Part shown: piece after piece, positions 1 through 8,529 of the stretch | How the letters are laid out: each line of letters starts with the position of its first letter | Position numbering within the stretch: the first letter of the stretch is position 1 | Assembly: GCF_009720735.1 (NCBI RefSeq) | Contig: NZ_WNKU01000002.1 | Coordinates: 186,001-250,000 of the forward strand | Length of the DNA stretch: 64,000 nt | DNA from: Heliobacterium mobile | GTDB taxonomy: Bacteria > Bacillota > Desulfitobacteriia > Heliobacteriales > Heliobacteriaceae | Direction: 5' to 3' | Notes under the pieces: generated by a model | Databases searched by the model: none | Seen by the model: the letters and a program-made list of their open reading frames with translations, nothing else | What the model was told of the DNA's origin: nothing | Translations under genes and position numbers: made by a program

Positions 1-182
1 CCGATATCGATAAAGGCCGCCTGCATACCGGGCAGAACATTTTCTACGTTGCCTTTATAAATGTTGCCGACGATCGAGCCTTGTTCGTTTTTTTCCCAAT
101 GTAATTCAGCCAGGTGGTCATCTTCCAAGAGAGCGATTTTCGTATAACTCTCTTCCACCTGAACGAGGACCACTTTATTCAT
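1..182 (-). CDS. Ribonuclease G/E family protein, N-terminal fragment
   Basis: Only the first 60 codons are in the window; the gene runs off the left edge. The visible N-terminus (MNKVVLVQVEESYTKIA) leads into GNIYKG and NVLPGMQAAFIDIG, the start of the S1-type RNA-binding region of RNase G/E proteins, endoribonucleases that process rRNA and turn over mRNA in the cytoplasm. The ATG overlaps the TGA of the preceding gene as ATGA, so translation is probably coupled. From family knowledge, this gene commonly follows the TIGR03960/TIGR03936 pair in Firmicutes, as it does here. The catalytic part cannot be judged. Confidence 0.88.
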   Translation of the reverse strand, partial: MNKVVLVQVEESYTKIALLEDDHLAELHWEKNEQGSIVGNIYKGNVENVLPGMQAAFIDI

Positions 183-877
183 ATCACTTCTAAGGGCGTC
201 ATGAGCCGATCCCCTTTGGCTACGAACAAGCCGAGCCGTAGGATGCGGATCCGCTCTATATCGACAGGCAAGCTGCCTGTGCGCACCACGATTTCCAGAA
301 CTTCTTCGGGCCGAACGTTCCCCTCACTGCCGGTCTGCACAACCATTTCCAGAACGAGGTGGCCTTCGACAATATGACCTGACAACTGATAGATCCCGCC
401 GCGAATATCCTTTGTAGACCGGCCTTTTTTGCCTTCCCGTTCTACCAGCCAAGCTTCCTCTGCGAGGCTTTTATCGAGAGCGGCTTTTACCATTCCATCT
501 TCAATCTCTTTCGTCAAGGGGACCCGTACCCGGTACTGGGCCCGGTTGACAGCGGCCATCAGTGCCTGCGTTCCTTGGGGAACTTTTTTTACGGCTCGCA
601 CACCGAATCCTTCCGGCATTGCCTGTTGGAGCTTTTCTTTCACCGTTTCAGGCGCCATGTCCTCAGCCAGTTCAATATCTGCATATTCGCCGAGGGAGAC
701 GATACCGACGGCTAAAGCCGAGGCAAAGGCGATTTTGGGGTGAGGATTAAAACCCTCTGAAAAGGCCAAGGGAATCTCAGCCCGGCGCAAGGCCCGCTCA
801 AAGGCTTTTTGGGTATCTAGATGGGAAAGCCAGCGGACTGGATCTTGTTTGCTAAATGCGATTCGAATTCGGTACAT
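179..877 (-). CDS. TIGR03936-family protein (DUF2344), radical-SAM associated
   Basis: A 232-residue protein matching the TIGR03936/DUF2344 family by its start (MYRIRIAFSKQDPVRWLSHL) and by the SEGFNPHPKIAFASAL segment. The biochemical function is unknown; in many bacteria it is encoded next to, or fused with, the TIGR03960 radical SAM protein, and a joint role in RNA or translation-related modification has been supposed. I chose the ATG at 877, preceded by GGGGTGA, over a GTG three codons upstream. It overlaps the upstream radical SAM gene by 26 bases and the downstream RNase G/E gene by 4, a tight operon. Confidence 0.85.
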   Translation of the reverse strand: MYRIRIAFSKQDPVRWLSHLDTQKAFERALRRAEIPLAFSEGFNPHPKIAFASALAVGIVSLGEYADIELAEDMAPETVKEKLQQAMPEGFGVRAVKKVPQGTQALMAAVNRAQYRVRVPLTKEIEDGMVKAALDKSLAEEAWLVEREGKKGRSTKDIRGGIYQLSGHIVEGHLVLEMVVQTGSEGNVRPEEVLEIVVRTGSLPVDIERIRILRLGLFVAKGDRLMTPLEVI

Positions 878-2780
878 GCTTTTCACCCCGCAAATCCAGA
901 CTTACGCCTAGGGTAGGACAAACGCCGCAACCGGAACATGAATCGAGGCGGCAGTCATGGGTTAATGATTCTTCTAAGGCTTTTTTATGTTCCCGGACTA
1001 AATATTGGCGTTGCACACCGAAATCGAGATGATCCCATGGCAATGGTTCATCGTAACGGATGGTGCGGTAGGCGTAATATTCGGGATCAATATTCGCTTC
1101 GGCAAAAGCTTCCTGCCAGCGATCAAAGTGGAAGTATTCGGACCATCCGTCGAAAGTACAACCTTTTTGCCAAGCCCGGTAAAGAACATCTCCGATTCGG
1201 CGATCCCCTTTGGCCAAAACAGCCTCCATAAAACTTACCTTTGCATCGTGCCAATTGTAGTTGATGCGGCGATCTTTGAGGCGCTTTTTTAAGTAAGCTT
1301 GTTTTTCTTCAAGCTCTTCAATGCGAGCCTGCGGTTCCCATTGAAAGGGTGTTTGAGGCTTCGGCACAAAGGATGAGGTGCTGACGGTCACTTTGACACT
1401 CTTTTTGATGCCTTTTTCTCGCAGGATACCGGTACCGCGATAGACGACCCGTTCGGCCAGTTGAGCGATGCCTTCTAAGTCTTCCTCTATTTCGGTCGGC
1501 AAGCCGATCATGAAATAGAGCTTCAGGCCGGTCCAACCGTTAGCAAAGGCGCTTTCTACGGTTTCCATGAGGTTTTTCTCAGTGACTCCCTTATTGATCA
1601 CATCGCGTAGGCGCTGAGTCCCTGCTTCCGGTGCAAAGGTCAACCCGGTTTTGCGCACTTTTTGCACTTCCTTGGCCAAGTTCACCGAGAAAGCGTCGAC
1701 CCGAAGGGACGGCAAGGATACACCTACTTTTTGCTCCTGGTGTGTAGCGATCAACGATTGGATCAGCGGTTCCACACAAGTATAATCGGCTGTACTCAAC
1801 GAGGTCAGAGCGATCTCGTCATAGCCTGTCGTCTTCACCAGTTCAGCAGCCTGTTTTTTTAATGTTTCCATCGATCGTTCTCGAACGGGCCGATAGATAC
1901 TTCCGGCTTGACAAAATCGGCAGGAACGGGAACATCCCCGAAGGACTTCTAACATTACCCGATCATGGACGACATCCATGAAGGGCACAAGCGATTTTGT
2001 CGGGAAATAGGCCTTGTCCAAATCAGCGACAATCTGCTTGGAAATACGGGCAGGCACATCAGGGCGGTTTGGTTTTGTACCCCTGAAAAGTCCTTTTTCA
2101 TCGTATTCAGATTGATAGAAGGCGGGCACGTAGACACCGGGGATTTGAGCTAGGGTGACGAGCAACTCTTCCCGGCCTCTCGTTCCCGATCCAGTCCGCC
2201 AACGGCCTGCTTGTTTAAATTGAGCGATGGTTTGGAGGATTCGAGGCAGTACTTCCTCCCCTTCCCCCAAAACGACCAAATCGACAAAATCTGCCAGCGG
2301 TTCTGGATTGACCGCACAAGGACCACCGGCCATGATCAATGGCGCATCATCGCTTCTGTCGATCGACTTGAGCGGAATCCCTGCCAGATCGAGCATATTC
2401 AAGATGTTCGTGTAGGACATTTCATACTGAAGCGTAAATCCCACCACATCAAAGTCTGTCAAGGGCCGGCGGCTTTCCAAGGAGAACAGCGGCAGTTCAC
2501 GGGCACGCATCTCTTTCTCCATGTCTACCCAAGGTGCAAAGACCCGTTCCATGACCATCCGAGGTTGTTCGTTAATTAGATGATACAAAATGCGCAGACC
2601 TAAGTGGGACATCCCCACTTCGTAGACATCGGGAAACCCAAACGCCATCGATACATCGACGTCAGCCCAGTCTTTTTTTACTTGGTTATACTCCCCGCCG
2701 GTGTATCGCGTCGGTTTCGTCACCTTGGTGAGCAGTCCCTCTTCTAATGCCTTGTTTATCGATTCATGAGTGTGCTGCAA
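852..2780 (-). CDS. TIGR03960-family radical SAM protein
   Basis: A 642-residue protein with a TTG start behind CGGAGG. The radical SAM cluster motif is visible as RGCSRSCRFCQAG (Cx3Cx2C), about residues 290-305, and binds the [4Fe-4S]-SAM centre. The N-terminal 200 residues (GFPDVYEVGMSHLGLRIL, then a DxVG and GGP-containing stretch) resemble the cobalamin-binding-like region of this family. The C-terminus carries another Cys-rich tail (DSCSGCGVCP) that could hold a second metal site. The substrate is unknown. It precedes the TIGR03936 gene, with which it overlaps, and the RNase G/E gene, which is the usual order in Clostridia. Confidence 0.88.
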   Translation of the reverse strand: MQHTHESINKALEEGLLTKVTKPTRYTGGEYNQVKKDWADVDVSMAFGFPDVYEVGMSHLGLRILYHLINEQPRMVMERVFAPWVDMEKEMRARELPLFSLESRRPLTDFDVVGFTLQYEMSYTNILNMLDLAGIPLKSIDRSDDAPLIMAGGPCAVNPEPLADFVDLVVLGEGEEVLPRILQTIAQFKQAGRWRTGSGTRGREELLVTLAQIPGVYVPAFYQSEYDEKGLFRGTKPNRPDVPARISKQIVADLDKAYFPTKSLVPFMDVVHDRVMLEVLRGCSRSCRFCQAGSIYRPVRERSMETLKKQAAELVKTTGYDEIALTSLSTADYTCVEPLIQSLIATHQEQKVGVSLPSLRVDAFSVNLAKEVQKVRKTGLTFAPEAGTQRLRDVINKGVTEKNLMETVESAFANGWTGLKLYFMIGLPTEIEEDLEGIAQLAERVVYRGTGILREKGIKKSVKVTVSTSSFVPKPQTPFQWEPQARIEELEEKQAYLKKRLKDRRINYNWHDAKVSFMEAVLAKGDRRIGDVLYRAWQKGCTFDGWSEYFHFDRWQEAFAEANIDPEYYAYRTIRYDEPLPWDHLDFGVQRQYLVREHKKALEESLTHDCRLDSCSGCGVCPTLGVSLDLRGEKHVPNSNRI

Positions 2781-2890
2781 TTTGATCCTCCGCTCAGTCT
2801 CTTTATGATCTATCGCCCCGTTGGTACGATGTTCCTTTAACTCATGAATAGATTATCCCCTTTATCTGTTAAAGACAACCCTTTTTACAC

Positions 2891-3769
2891 TTAAGCTTTT
2901 TGGATCAAATCTCCGACCGGCATATCTTCTTTCCCTTGCATCATATGACTCAGCAAATCGCTTTCACTCACCTGTCCAACGATACGTCCTCCTTTATCGA
3001 TGACGGTGACCAACAAACAGCGATCAGGTACAATTTGCGGTAGCAGGTTGGAAATATGTACATCCTCTCGGGCTACGACCACATCTCCGCTCCAAGTCTT
3101 TTTCGTACCTAAGTTTTGCCGCTTCGCTTTAAGCAAGCGCCAGAATATCATAGGCCCAATCGTCCTTTCTTTATGGGCTCCGAGAAACAAAAAACCGGCG
3201 ATGAGCGGCAAGTCTAGCCCGCACTTTTGCCAGTAAAGTCCTAAAATAGATAAAAACCCGAACAACAGCGCCATTCCTTCCCCCCAAAGGGCAGCCTGCT
3301 GTGATGCTTTCATTGCCCCCCAGAGGGTCGTTAAGAGCGAGCGGAATACTCGCCCTCCATCGAGAGGTAAAATGGGCAGGAGATTAAAAGCACCTAAAGT
3401 AAAATTGACATTGCGAAGATATTCAACGGAATCATTCCACCCCATGCCGAGCATAAGCCCAGCATCGAGGGCGATTACCAGGATAAATGAAAAAACCGGT
3501 CCGGCCAAAGCAACCATGATTTCGTCTCGAGGGCTCTGCTCTAGTCCCGGCGAGATTCGAGCCACTCCCCCGAAAGGGAAAAACTCGATCTCCTGTACGG
3601 AAAAACCGGCGCGACGAGCGGCTACACTGTGACCCAGTTCATGCCAAGCGACACAGAGAAAGGCCAATGCCACCTGAGGTCCGACACCGGCCCAGACGTA
3701 CAGAGCAGACATCAGCACCAGCCATTGATTAATGCGGATATCCACTCCCGCTAGGCGGGCGATCTTCAA
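2891..3769 (-). CDS. spoIVFB: Sporulation site-2 protease SpoIVFB (M50 family, CBS-like tail)
   Basis: A multi-pass membrane metalloprotease of the M50 family. The zinc motif HExxH is visible in AWHELGHSVAARRAGF and the third ligand region in LLPILPLDGGRVF. The C-terminal part (about residues 220-290) reads as a CBS-like domain, as in sporulation SpoIVFB, which in Bacillus senses ATP. In sporulating Firmicutes this enzyme cuts the pro-sequence off pro-sigma-K in the mother cell; a sigK with a pro-sequence lies at 59729-60439. I chose the TTG at 3769, eight bases after GGGAGG. The longer ORF to 3814 would overlap the upstream gene by 86 bases; the chosen start still overlaps by 41. Confidence 0.85.
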   Translation of the reverse strand: MKIARLAGVDIRINQWLVLMSALYVWAGVGPQVALAFLCVAWHELGHSVAARRAGFSVQEIEFFPFGGVARISPGLEQSPRDEIMVALAGPVFSFILVIALDAGLMLGMGWNDSVEYLRNVNFTLGAFNLLPILPLDGGRVFRSLLTTLWGAMKASQQAALWGEGMALLFGFLSILGLYWQKCGLDLPLIAGFLFLGAHKERTIGPMIFWRLLKAKRQNLGTKKTWSGDVVVAREDVHISNLLPQIVPDRCLLVTVIDKGGRIVGQVSESDLLSHMMQGKEDMPVGDLIQKA

Positions 3770-4631
3770 CAGTTCCGCCTCCCTTCTCTTTGTTTCGTTC
3801 CAGCGGATCCACACTTTGCCCGCCGCGCCGCACTTCCAGGTAGAGTTGAGCTTGTCGATCCTCTTTATTTCGGGCTAAACGACCGACGATCGTATCCGAT
3901 TCAACAGGTTGTCCGGCTTTTAGATCTACTTTTTCCAAAGGCCCCATTAAACGAATGCTTCCGTCAGAAGCAGCAATCTGCACGTAGGTTCCGCCGTTCT
4001 CCTCCCAACTGTTGATGATTTTGCCGTCTGTCCCTGCCATGACTGGCGAGCCTTCCCGTGCGGCGATCCGTATGCCCGGATTAAACTCATTCCCCTGTTG
4101 TCCAAAAGTCTGAACGATGACGCCTTTAACCGGTTCATTGACAGGCAGTCCAAACTGAACTCCCCCGTCGGTGGGCGCTAAAACGGGCACTGTAGTTCCC
4201 TCTTCAGCCCAAAGACCTAACCGCGTGACGGCTTGATGAAGAGGTTCTAAGTTCATACTCTCCGTGGCCAATTGACGTATTTGCGCCTGCAATGTTTTTG
4301 CCCAGGGCTGTTCAAACTGAAAGACTTCCCAGACCAGAGCGAATATGGCTACGGCGATAACCGTTTGCCATAACCAACGGCGCAGCATCGATCCCGGTTC
4401 CGGCTCGTCGGGAGGTTCTCGCCAGGAGGGATCGCCCCATTTCGAATCATCCTTAGAAAACCAACGGCGACCCGAATCGAGGTGAGAACTTGACCACGGA
4501 TGATTGGCAGAGCTTGTCCCTTTCTCTTTTTCTTCTGAAGTGCCCGGCGTGGATGTATTTTCGCTAGAAAGCTTTTTCCGTCGCCGGTTCGTAATCCATT
4601 CGCCTGATTCGGGCGGTATAAACTTTTTCAA
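3729..4631 (-). CDS. spoIVFA: SpoIVFA-like membrane protein with degenerate M23 (LytM) domain
   Basis: A 300-residue protein, TTG start eight bases after AAGGAGG. It has a long charged N-terminal cytoplasmic stretch, one membrane segment near residues 87-103 (WLWQTVIAVAIFALVWEVF) and a C-terminal LytM/M23 fold (GVIVQTFGQQGNEFNPGIRI to AQLYLEVRRGGQ). The zinc ligands of active M23 peptidases (HxGxD and HLHFE) are replaced, so it looks like a pseudoenzyme. That fits SpoIVFA, which holds and regulates SpoIVFB. It overlaps spoIVFB directly downstream. A CATAAAGT on the minus strand at 4670-4663 resembles a sigma-E -10 (CATACANT), but the -35 is poor. Confidence 0.8.
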   Translation of the reverse strand: MKKFIPPESGEWITNRRRKKLSSENTSTPGTSEEKEKGTSSANHPWSSSHLDSGRRWFSKDDSKWGDPSWREPPDEPEPGSMLRRWLWQTVIAVAIFALVWEVFQFEQPWAKTLQAQIRQLATESMNLEPLHQAVTRLGLWAEEGTTVPVLAPTDGGVQFGLPVNEPVKGVIVQTFGQQGNEFNPGIRIAAREGSPVMAGTDGKIINSWEENGGTYVQIAASDGSIRLMGPLEKVDLKAGQPVESDTIVGRLARNKEDRQAQLYLEVRRGGQSVDPLERNKEKGGGTVEDRPPSGSGYPH

Positions 4632-4761
4632 AACCTTTTCCTCCTTGGCCGTTCTTTAGTCTACTTTATGCGAATGAATGGAAAAAATAGGACAAGGTTT
4701 TGATTCGTTTCGGCAGGGCATACTACTTTCGAAGGAAAACTGAAGATAAGTGGAGGATATC

Positions 4762-4935
4762 ATGGCGGACATCATACCGATTCCTCGCCCCCACCGTGAC
4801 GGAAAATGTTCTGAATGCGTCATGGCATCGTGGTGCTTTTCAAACCCCTCAGACCGAGAGTACATAAATCCTGTACATACGCGAGCGATGAACAGAGCCT
4901 TTGCAGAATGTCACCAGCGAAGCATGCATAAGTAA
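4762..4935 (+). CDS. Small Cys-containing protein of unknown function (57 aa)
   Basis: I do not recognise this protein. It starts at the ATG at 4762, five bases after GGAGG, and ends 11 bases before a clear intrinsic terminator, which supports a real gene. The sequence has GKCSECVMASWC, a Cx2Cx5C arrangement like the N-terminal iron-sulfur ligands of FNR, and a fourth Cys near the C-terminus (AFAECHQ), so metal or Fe-S binding is possible but only inferred. There is no membrane segment. It diverges from spoIVFA. A CATACTA at 4719-4725 resembles a sigma-G -10, without a matching -35. Confidence 0.55.
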   Translation: MADIIPIPRPHRDGKCSECVMASWCFSNPSDREYINPVHTRAMNRAFAECHQRSMHK

Positions 4936-4946
4936 TTTACGCACTG

Positions 4947-4979
4947 GTCCAGATCATAGTTTTATTCTGGACTTTTTTT
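4947..4979 (+). terminator. Intrinsic terminator after the small Cys protein
   Basis: A 7-bp stem GTCCAGA/TCTGGAC (4947-4953 with 4966-4972) is followed by seven T residues. It closes the 57-codon gene and insulates the permease promoter that starts ten bases later. Confidence 0.8.
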
Positions 4980-4988
4980 CTTTCTGTA

Positions 4989-5017
4989 TTGTGCTTAAAT
5001 TCACTTACCTCTATAAT
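4989..5017 (+). promoter_or_regulatory. Sigma-A type promoter of the permease gene
   Basis: TTGTGC at 4989-4994 and a perfect TATAAT at 5012-5017 are separated by 17 bases. Transcription would start near 5024, leaving a leader of about 130 bases before the ATG at 5155. I see no recognisable riboswitch in that leader. Confidence 0.7.
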
Positions 5018-5154
5018 ATGTCATTGTGTGATTGTCCTTTTATTCTCAGAGCAAGATGTTTACATACCCTAAAACGGGGAAAACTTGCACAGAATAGAGG
5101 TTAACCGATCACTGTAGATACTTGAGCAAAGAGAGAAAGGAGTCCTTAATAAGC

Positions 5155-6573
5155 ATGAATCTTTGGCGCAAGAAGTCACTGGATCAACTGATCCAGTTCT
5201 CTCAAGGGAAAAGCGGCTTGAAAAAAACCTTGGGAGCTTACGATCTCACCTTGCTCGGTATCGGTGCGATTATCGGAACGGGAATTTTTGTTCTCACCGG
5301 TATTGCTGCTGCCGAACATGCCGGACCGGCACTGATGCTTTCATTTATCGTTGCCGGTTTGGCTTGCGGTTTTGCCGCCTTGGCCTATGCTGAATTTGCC
5401 GCCCTCTGTCCCGTCTCTGGCAGCGCCTATACCTATTCTTATACGACATTGGGAGAGTTTGTGGCTTGGTTAATCGGATGGGCCTTAGTTCTCGAATACG
5501 GCTTGGCTTCCTCTACCGTTGCCATCGGTTGGTCTGCCTATTTTGTGAAGCTCATAGAGGGATTAGGGTTCAACTTGCCAGCGGCGCTAACGAGTCCTCC
5601 TGCTGCTGGCGGCGTTATTAACCTGCCGGCTATCATTATTTGCTTATTGGTAACCACACTGTTATCGCTCGGTATCCGGGAAAGCGCTAAGGTAAACAAC
5701 GTGATGGTCGCGATAAAGCTGACCGTAGTGGCCTTATTCATTGGTGTCGGTGTGTGGTATGTAAAGCCGGCGAACTGGGTTCCCTTCATGCCTTTTGGGA
5801 TTTCCGGCATCTGGTCTGGAGCGGCGATCGTCTTCTTCGCTTATATCGGATTTGACGCCGTTTCCACAGCGGCAGAAGAAGTCAAGAACCCTCAACGAGA
5901 CCTCCCTATTGGAATCATCGCTTCCCTAGCCATCTGTACAGTTCTCTATATCATTGTTTCTGCGATTATGACGGGGATTGTACCTTATTCTCAGTTTGCC
6001 GGCGTATCAGCACCAGTTGCTTTAGCCATGCAGGTGGCGGGACAAAACTGGGTAGCGGGACTCGTCTCTATTGGTGCAATATCCGGTATCACTACAGTGC
6101 TGTTGGTGATGATGTTCGGGCAGACCCGAGTCTTTTATGCCATGAGTCGCGACGGTCTGTTACCTCCTCTTTTCTCCAAGATCCATCCCAAACATGCGAC
6201 ACCCTTTATCTCCACATGGATTACAGGGATTACCGTTGCCGTCATTTCTGGGTTTGTACCGATTCAAGTCGTCGCTGAAATGGTCAATTTGGGAACCCTG
6301 TCTGCCTTTGTCATGGTTTCCTTGGGCGTTGTCTTACTCCGTTACCAAAGACCTGATTTACAACGACCTTTTCGCTGCCCTGGCGTTCCCTATACTCCCC
6401 TTTTAGCCATTGTCTTTTGCACATTTTTAATGTTCTCTTTACCCTATACGACATGGATGCTTTTCTTAAAATGGATGGGCCTCGGCGTCATCATTTATTT
6501 CGGCTATGGTTATCGTCACAGTTTGTTGGCTCAACCTTCGTCAAATCCACAAGGGACAAATACTGAGAAATAG
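5155..6573 (+). CDS. APC-family amino-acid permease (cationic/YfnA type)
   Basis: A 472-residue integral membrane protein with about 12 hydrophobic segments. The first helix carries the APC signature LLGIGAIIGTGIFVLTG, and FFAYIGFDAVSTAAEEVKNP is typical of the cationic amino-acid transporter (CAT/YfnA/YhdG) subgroup, proton- or ion-coupled importers in the cytoplasmic membrane. The substrate cannot be read from the sequence. I chose the ATG at 5155, preceded by AAAGGAG, rather than an upstream TTG at 5122 that would place the ribosome-binding site inside the gene. It stands alone between its own promoter and a bidirectional terminator. Confidence 0.88.
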   Translation: MNLWRKKSLDQLIQFSQGKSGLKKTLGAYDLTLLGIGAIIGTGIFVLTGIAAAEHAGPALMLSFIVAGLACGFAALAYAEFAALCPVSGSAYTYSYTTLGEFVAWLIGWALVLEYGLASSTVAIGWSAYFVKLIEGLGFNLPAALTSPPAAGGVINLPAIIICLLVTTLLSLGIRESAKVNNVMVAIKLTVVALFIGVGVWYVKPANWVPFMPFGISGIWSGAAIVFFAYIGFDAVSTAAEEVKNPQRDLPIGIIASLAICTVLYIIVSAIMTGIVPYSQFAGVSAPVALAMQVAGQNWVAGLVSIGAISGITTVLLVMMFGQTRVFYAMSRDGLLPPLFSKIHPKHATPFISTWITGITVAVISGFVPIQVVAEMVNLGTLSAFVMVSLGVVLLRYQRPDLQRPFRCPGVPYTPLLAIVFCTFLMFSLPYTTWMLFLKWMGLGVIIYFGYGYRHSLLAQPSSNPQGTNTEK

Positions 6574-6590
6574 TTAGATTATACGAATGA

Positions 6591-6640
6591 AAAAGAACCC
6601 GCTATGCTGGCAAAAGCGAACATAGCGGGTTCTTTTTTTA
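6591..6640. terminator. Bidirectional intrinsic terminator
   Basis: A 15-bp perfect stem (6592-6606 with 6621-6635) is flanked by A-rich and T-rich runs on both sides. It serves the permease on the plus strand and the small membrane gene converging from the minus strand. Confidence 0.9.
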
Positions 6641-6649
6641 CAATCATGA

Positions 6650-6847
6650 TTATGATTCCACTGAGTGTCCATGAAAAGGATTTTGGCGGGATGGGATGAT
6701 GCGATCTCTGCTGTTGTTTTGACCGACCAAGCGGCGAACTGCGACAGGGTCGAGGCCGCTCGGTTTTCGATAGGTCTTATTTTCCCGGAGTTCAGCCATG
6801 ATTACAACCCCAATGAAAAGCATTAACGCAATAGTCGCGTAAATCAA
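6650..6847 (-). CDS. Small single-pass membrane protein (65 aa)
   Basis: I do not recognise a family. The TTG start at 6847 follows AAAGGAGG by eight bases, a strong signal, and the gene ends just before the bidirectional terminator. The N-terminus (YATIALMLFIGVVIMAE) is one membrane helix; the rest is short, basic and polar (KPSGLDPVAVRRLVGQNNSRD), probably cytoplasmic. It follows the amidase gene on the same strand after a 134-base gap in which I see no clear signal. Confidence 0.55.
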   Translation of the reverse strand: MIYATIALMLFIGVVIMAELRENKTYRKPSGLDPVAVRRLVGQNNSRDRIIPSRQNPFHGHSVES

Positions 6848-6981
6848 CCGCGTTGCCTCCTTTCGATGCCTTCAGCCCGACAGCTCTGATATGAATGTGT
6901 AGAATATTTTCGAGGTCTATTTTCCTTTTCCTGCCATGTTCAGGTAAGAATCGTTCGACAAAGTATGACTGATATAGTCAT

Positions 6982-8523
6982 TTATTGCTTATTCAAATAG
7001 CTTGTTAAGGTGTCACAAAGAGTCTGTGCGAGACGTGTTTGAAAATTCCGGTCGAAAAGCAGTTTTTCTTCGTCCGGGTTAGAGATGAAAGCCATTTCCA
7101 AAAGAGCGGCCGGAACGGGTGATGAACGGAGTACATAAAAACCAGCTTGTTTGATTCCTCGGTCGTTTCGTCCAGTTATCGGAAGAACATTTTGCTGGAG
7201 CAAGGAGGCTAGTTGCTTACCTTGTTCATCGTAATACCAGGTTTCTGTTCCGCCCACGTCGGAACGTGCAAAGGAATTGGCGTGAATGCTCAAGAAAAGG
7301 TCGGGTCGGACCCGGTCATTAATGGTTCCCCGATCAGCCAGTGATACATACATGTCCTCCGTTCGTGTCATCAGAACGGCAATTCCTTTTTTCTGTAGCA
7401 GTTCACGGAGGATCAAAGCCACCTGGAGTGTAACATCTTTTTCCCGAGTCTGATTCGGTCCTAGTGCCCCTGGATCGATTCCACCGTGACCAGGATCAAG
7501 CAGTACCAAAGGCGTTTCTTCGGTTGGACGGATTGGTTGAAGAGCAAAGCGGACCTCTAGGCCGGCGGCAGCCTTAACGATCTGGGGCTCCACCTTGGCG
7601 GTCAGATCGATTACGGCTCGGGCGATATCTGCTTGATATTGACCAAAACGTATCTGTTTTACCGGCAACAAGTTGACGACAGTGCTTCGAGGGAGGTCAT
7701 CACCTAGACGCAGATTTGGGAAGTCAATGATCAATCGATCCGGGGAAGAAAGCCTAGTAACTTTATAATCTCCTGAAGGCGCATCGAGATGGATCAGGAT
7801 AGTAGACCCATTTTCTATTTTCCAGTCTATTCCGACTACCTTTTCCACCGGGGCTTCTCCCGCCGGTTGTGATGGTATCTGTGTAGGCTGAACCTGCGGT
7901 GGTTGCGATGGTGGCGAAGATGATGATGTGGGTAAAGGAGTTATCACAGGCGGAGTTGTTGGGGGAGCGATCGCCGTAGGAGGGTTTTGGCTTGGTGATG
8001 GGTTAGAAGTCGTCAAAATGGTAACAGTACGGGATTCAGCGATCCATTTCACCTCTGCGCCCAAGACGGTACTGACAAACCGCAACGGCACCATAGTTCG
8101 ATTGTCTTTGATCACTGGAGCCACATCAAGATCGACCTTTTTGTCATTCACCTGTGCCGTTTTCACATCCGGCTTAAGTAGGATCAATAATCCCGGTTTT
8201 CCAAGACGAACCTCCCTGAGTTCCTCGATCCAAGTGGGGTTCAATTTCAGATACTCCGAAACTACCCGTAGGGGAACGAGAACACGGTCATCTTTGATGA
8301 TCGGTGCGACGTCCGAATTTACTCGTTCCCCGTCAATGATTAATTCAATAGAATTTACGGAAGGATTTATCGGCTCAATTGCATAGCCTGTTGAGGGAAA
8401 TCCAAATATACCAACTAGGTAAAAGCAACTGCTGATCAGCAGGAGGAACAGGGAGCCCTTTATATGTTTCGTGAGCTGTTTCCATTGATAATTCCACTTA
8501 TGTCTCATCTTTTCATCATACAT
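6982..8523 (-). CDS. N-acetylmuramoyl-L-alanine amidase, exported, with stalk and AMIN domains
   Basis: A 513-residue exported cell-wall hydrolase. It has an N-terminal signal or anchor (LFLLLISSCFYLVGIF), then a copper-amine-oxidase-N-like stalk built of two repeats (DVAPIIKDDRVLVPLRVV and DVAPVIKDNRTMVPLRFV), a Pro/Ser/Thr-rich linker at about residues 170-220, an AMIN domain, and a C-terminal Amidase_3 domain. The zinc and catalytic signatures are LLDPGHGGIDPGA, LSIHANSF and LLEMAFISN. It cuts the bond between MurNAc and the stem peptide. The ATG lies 12 bases after AAGGAG, which overlaps the end of the upstream nucleoside kinase gene, so the two are cotranscribed. Confidence 0.9.
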   Translation of the reverse strand: MYDEKMRHKWNYQWKQLTKHIKGSLFLLLISSCFYLVGIFGFPSTGYAIEPINPSVNSIELIIDGERVNSDVAPIIKDDRVLVPLRVVSEYLKLNPTWIEELREVRLGKPGLLILLKPDVKTAQVNDKKVDLDVAPVIKDNRTMVPLRFVSTVLGAEVKWIAESRTVTILTTSNPSPSQNPPTAIAPPTTPPVITPLPTSSSSPPSQPPQVQPTQIPSQPAGEAPVEKVVGIDWKIENGSTILIHLDAPSGDYKVTRLSSPDRLIIDFPNLRLGDDLPRSTVVNLLPVKQIRFGQYQADIARAVIDLTAKVEPQIVKAAAGLEVRFALQPIRPTEETPLVLLDPGHGGIDPGALGPNQTREKDVTLQVALILRELLQKKGIAVLMTRTEDMYVSLADRGTINDRVRPDLFLSIHANSFARSDVGGTETWYYDEQGKQLASLLQQNVLPITGRNDRGIKQAGFYVLRSSPVPAALLEMAFISNPDEEKLLFDRNFQTRLAQTLCDTLTSYLNKQ

Positions 8524-8529
8524 ACCAGA

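Noticed and set aside
4695-4725. A complete sigma-G promoter before the 57-residue gene
   Set aside because: The CATACTA -10 is present, but no TGMATA-like -35 lies 17-18 bases upstream.
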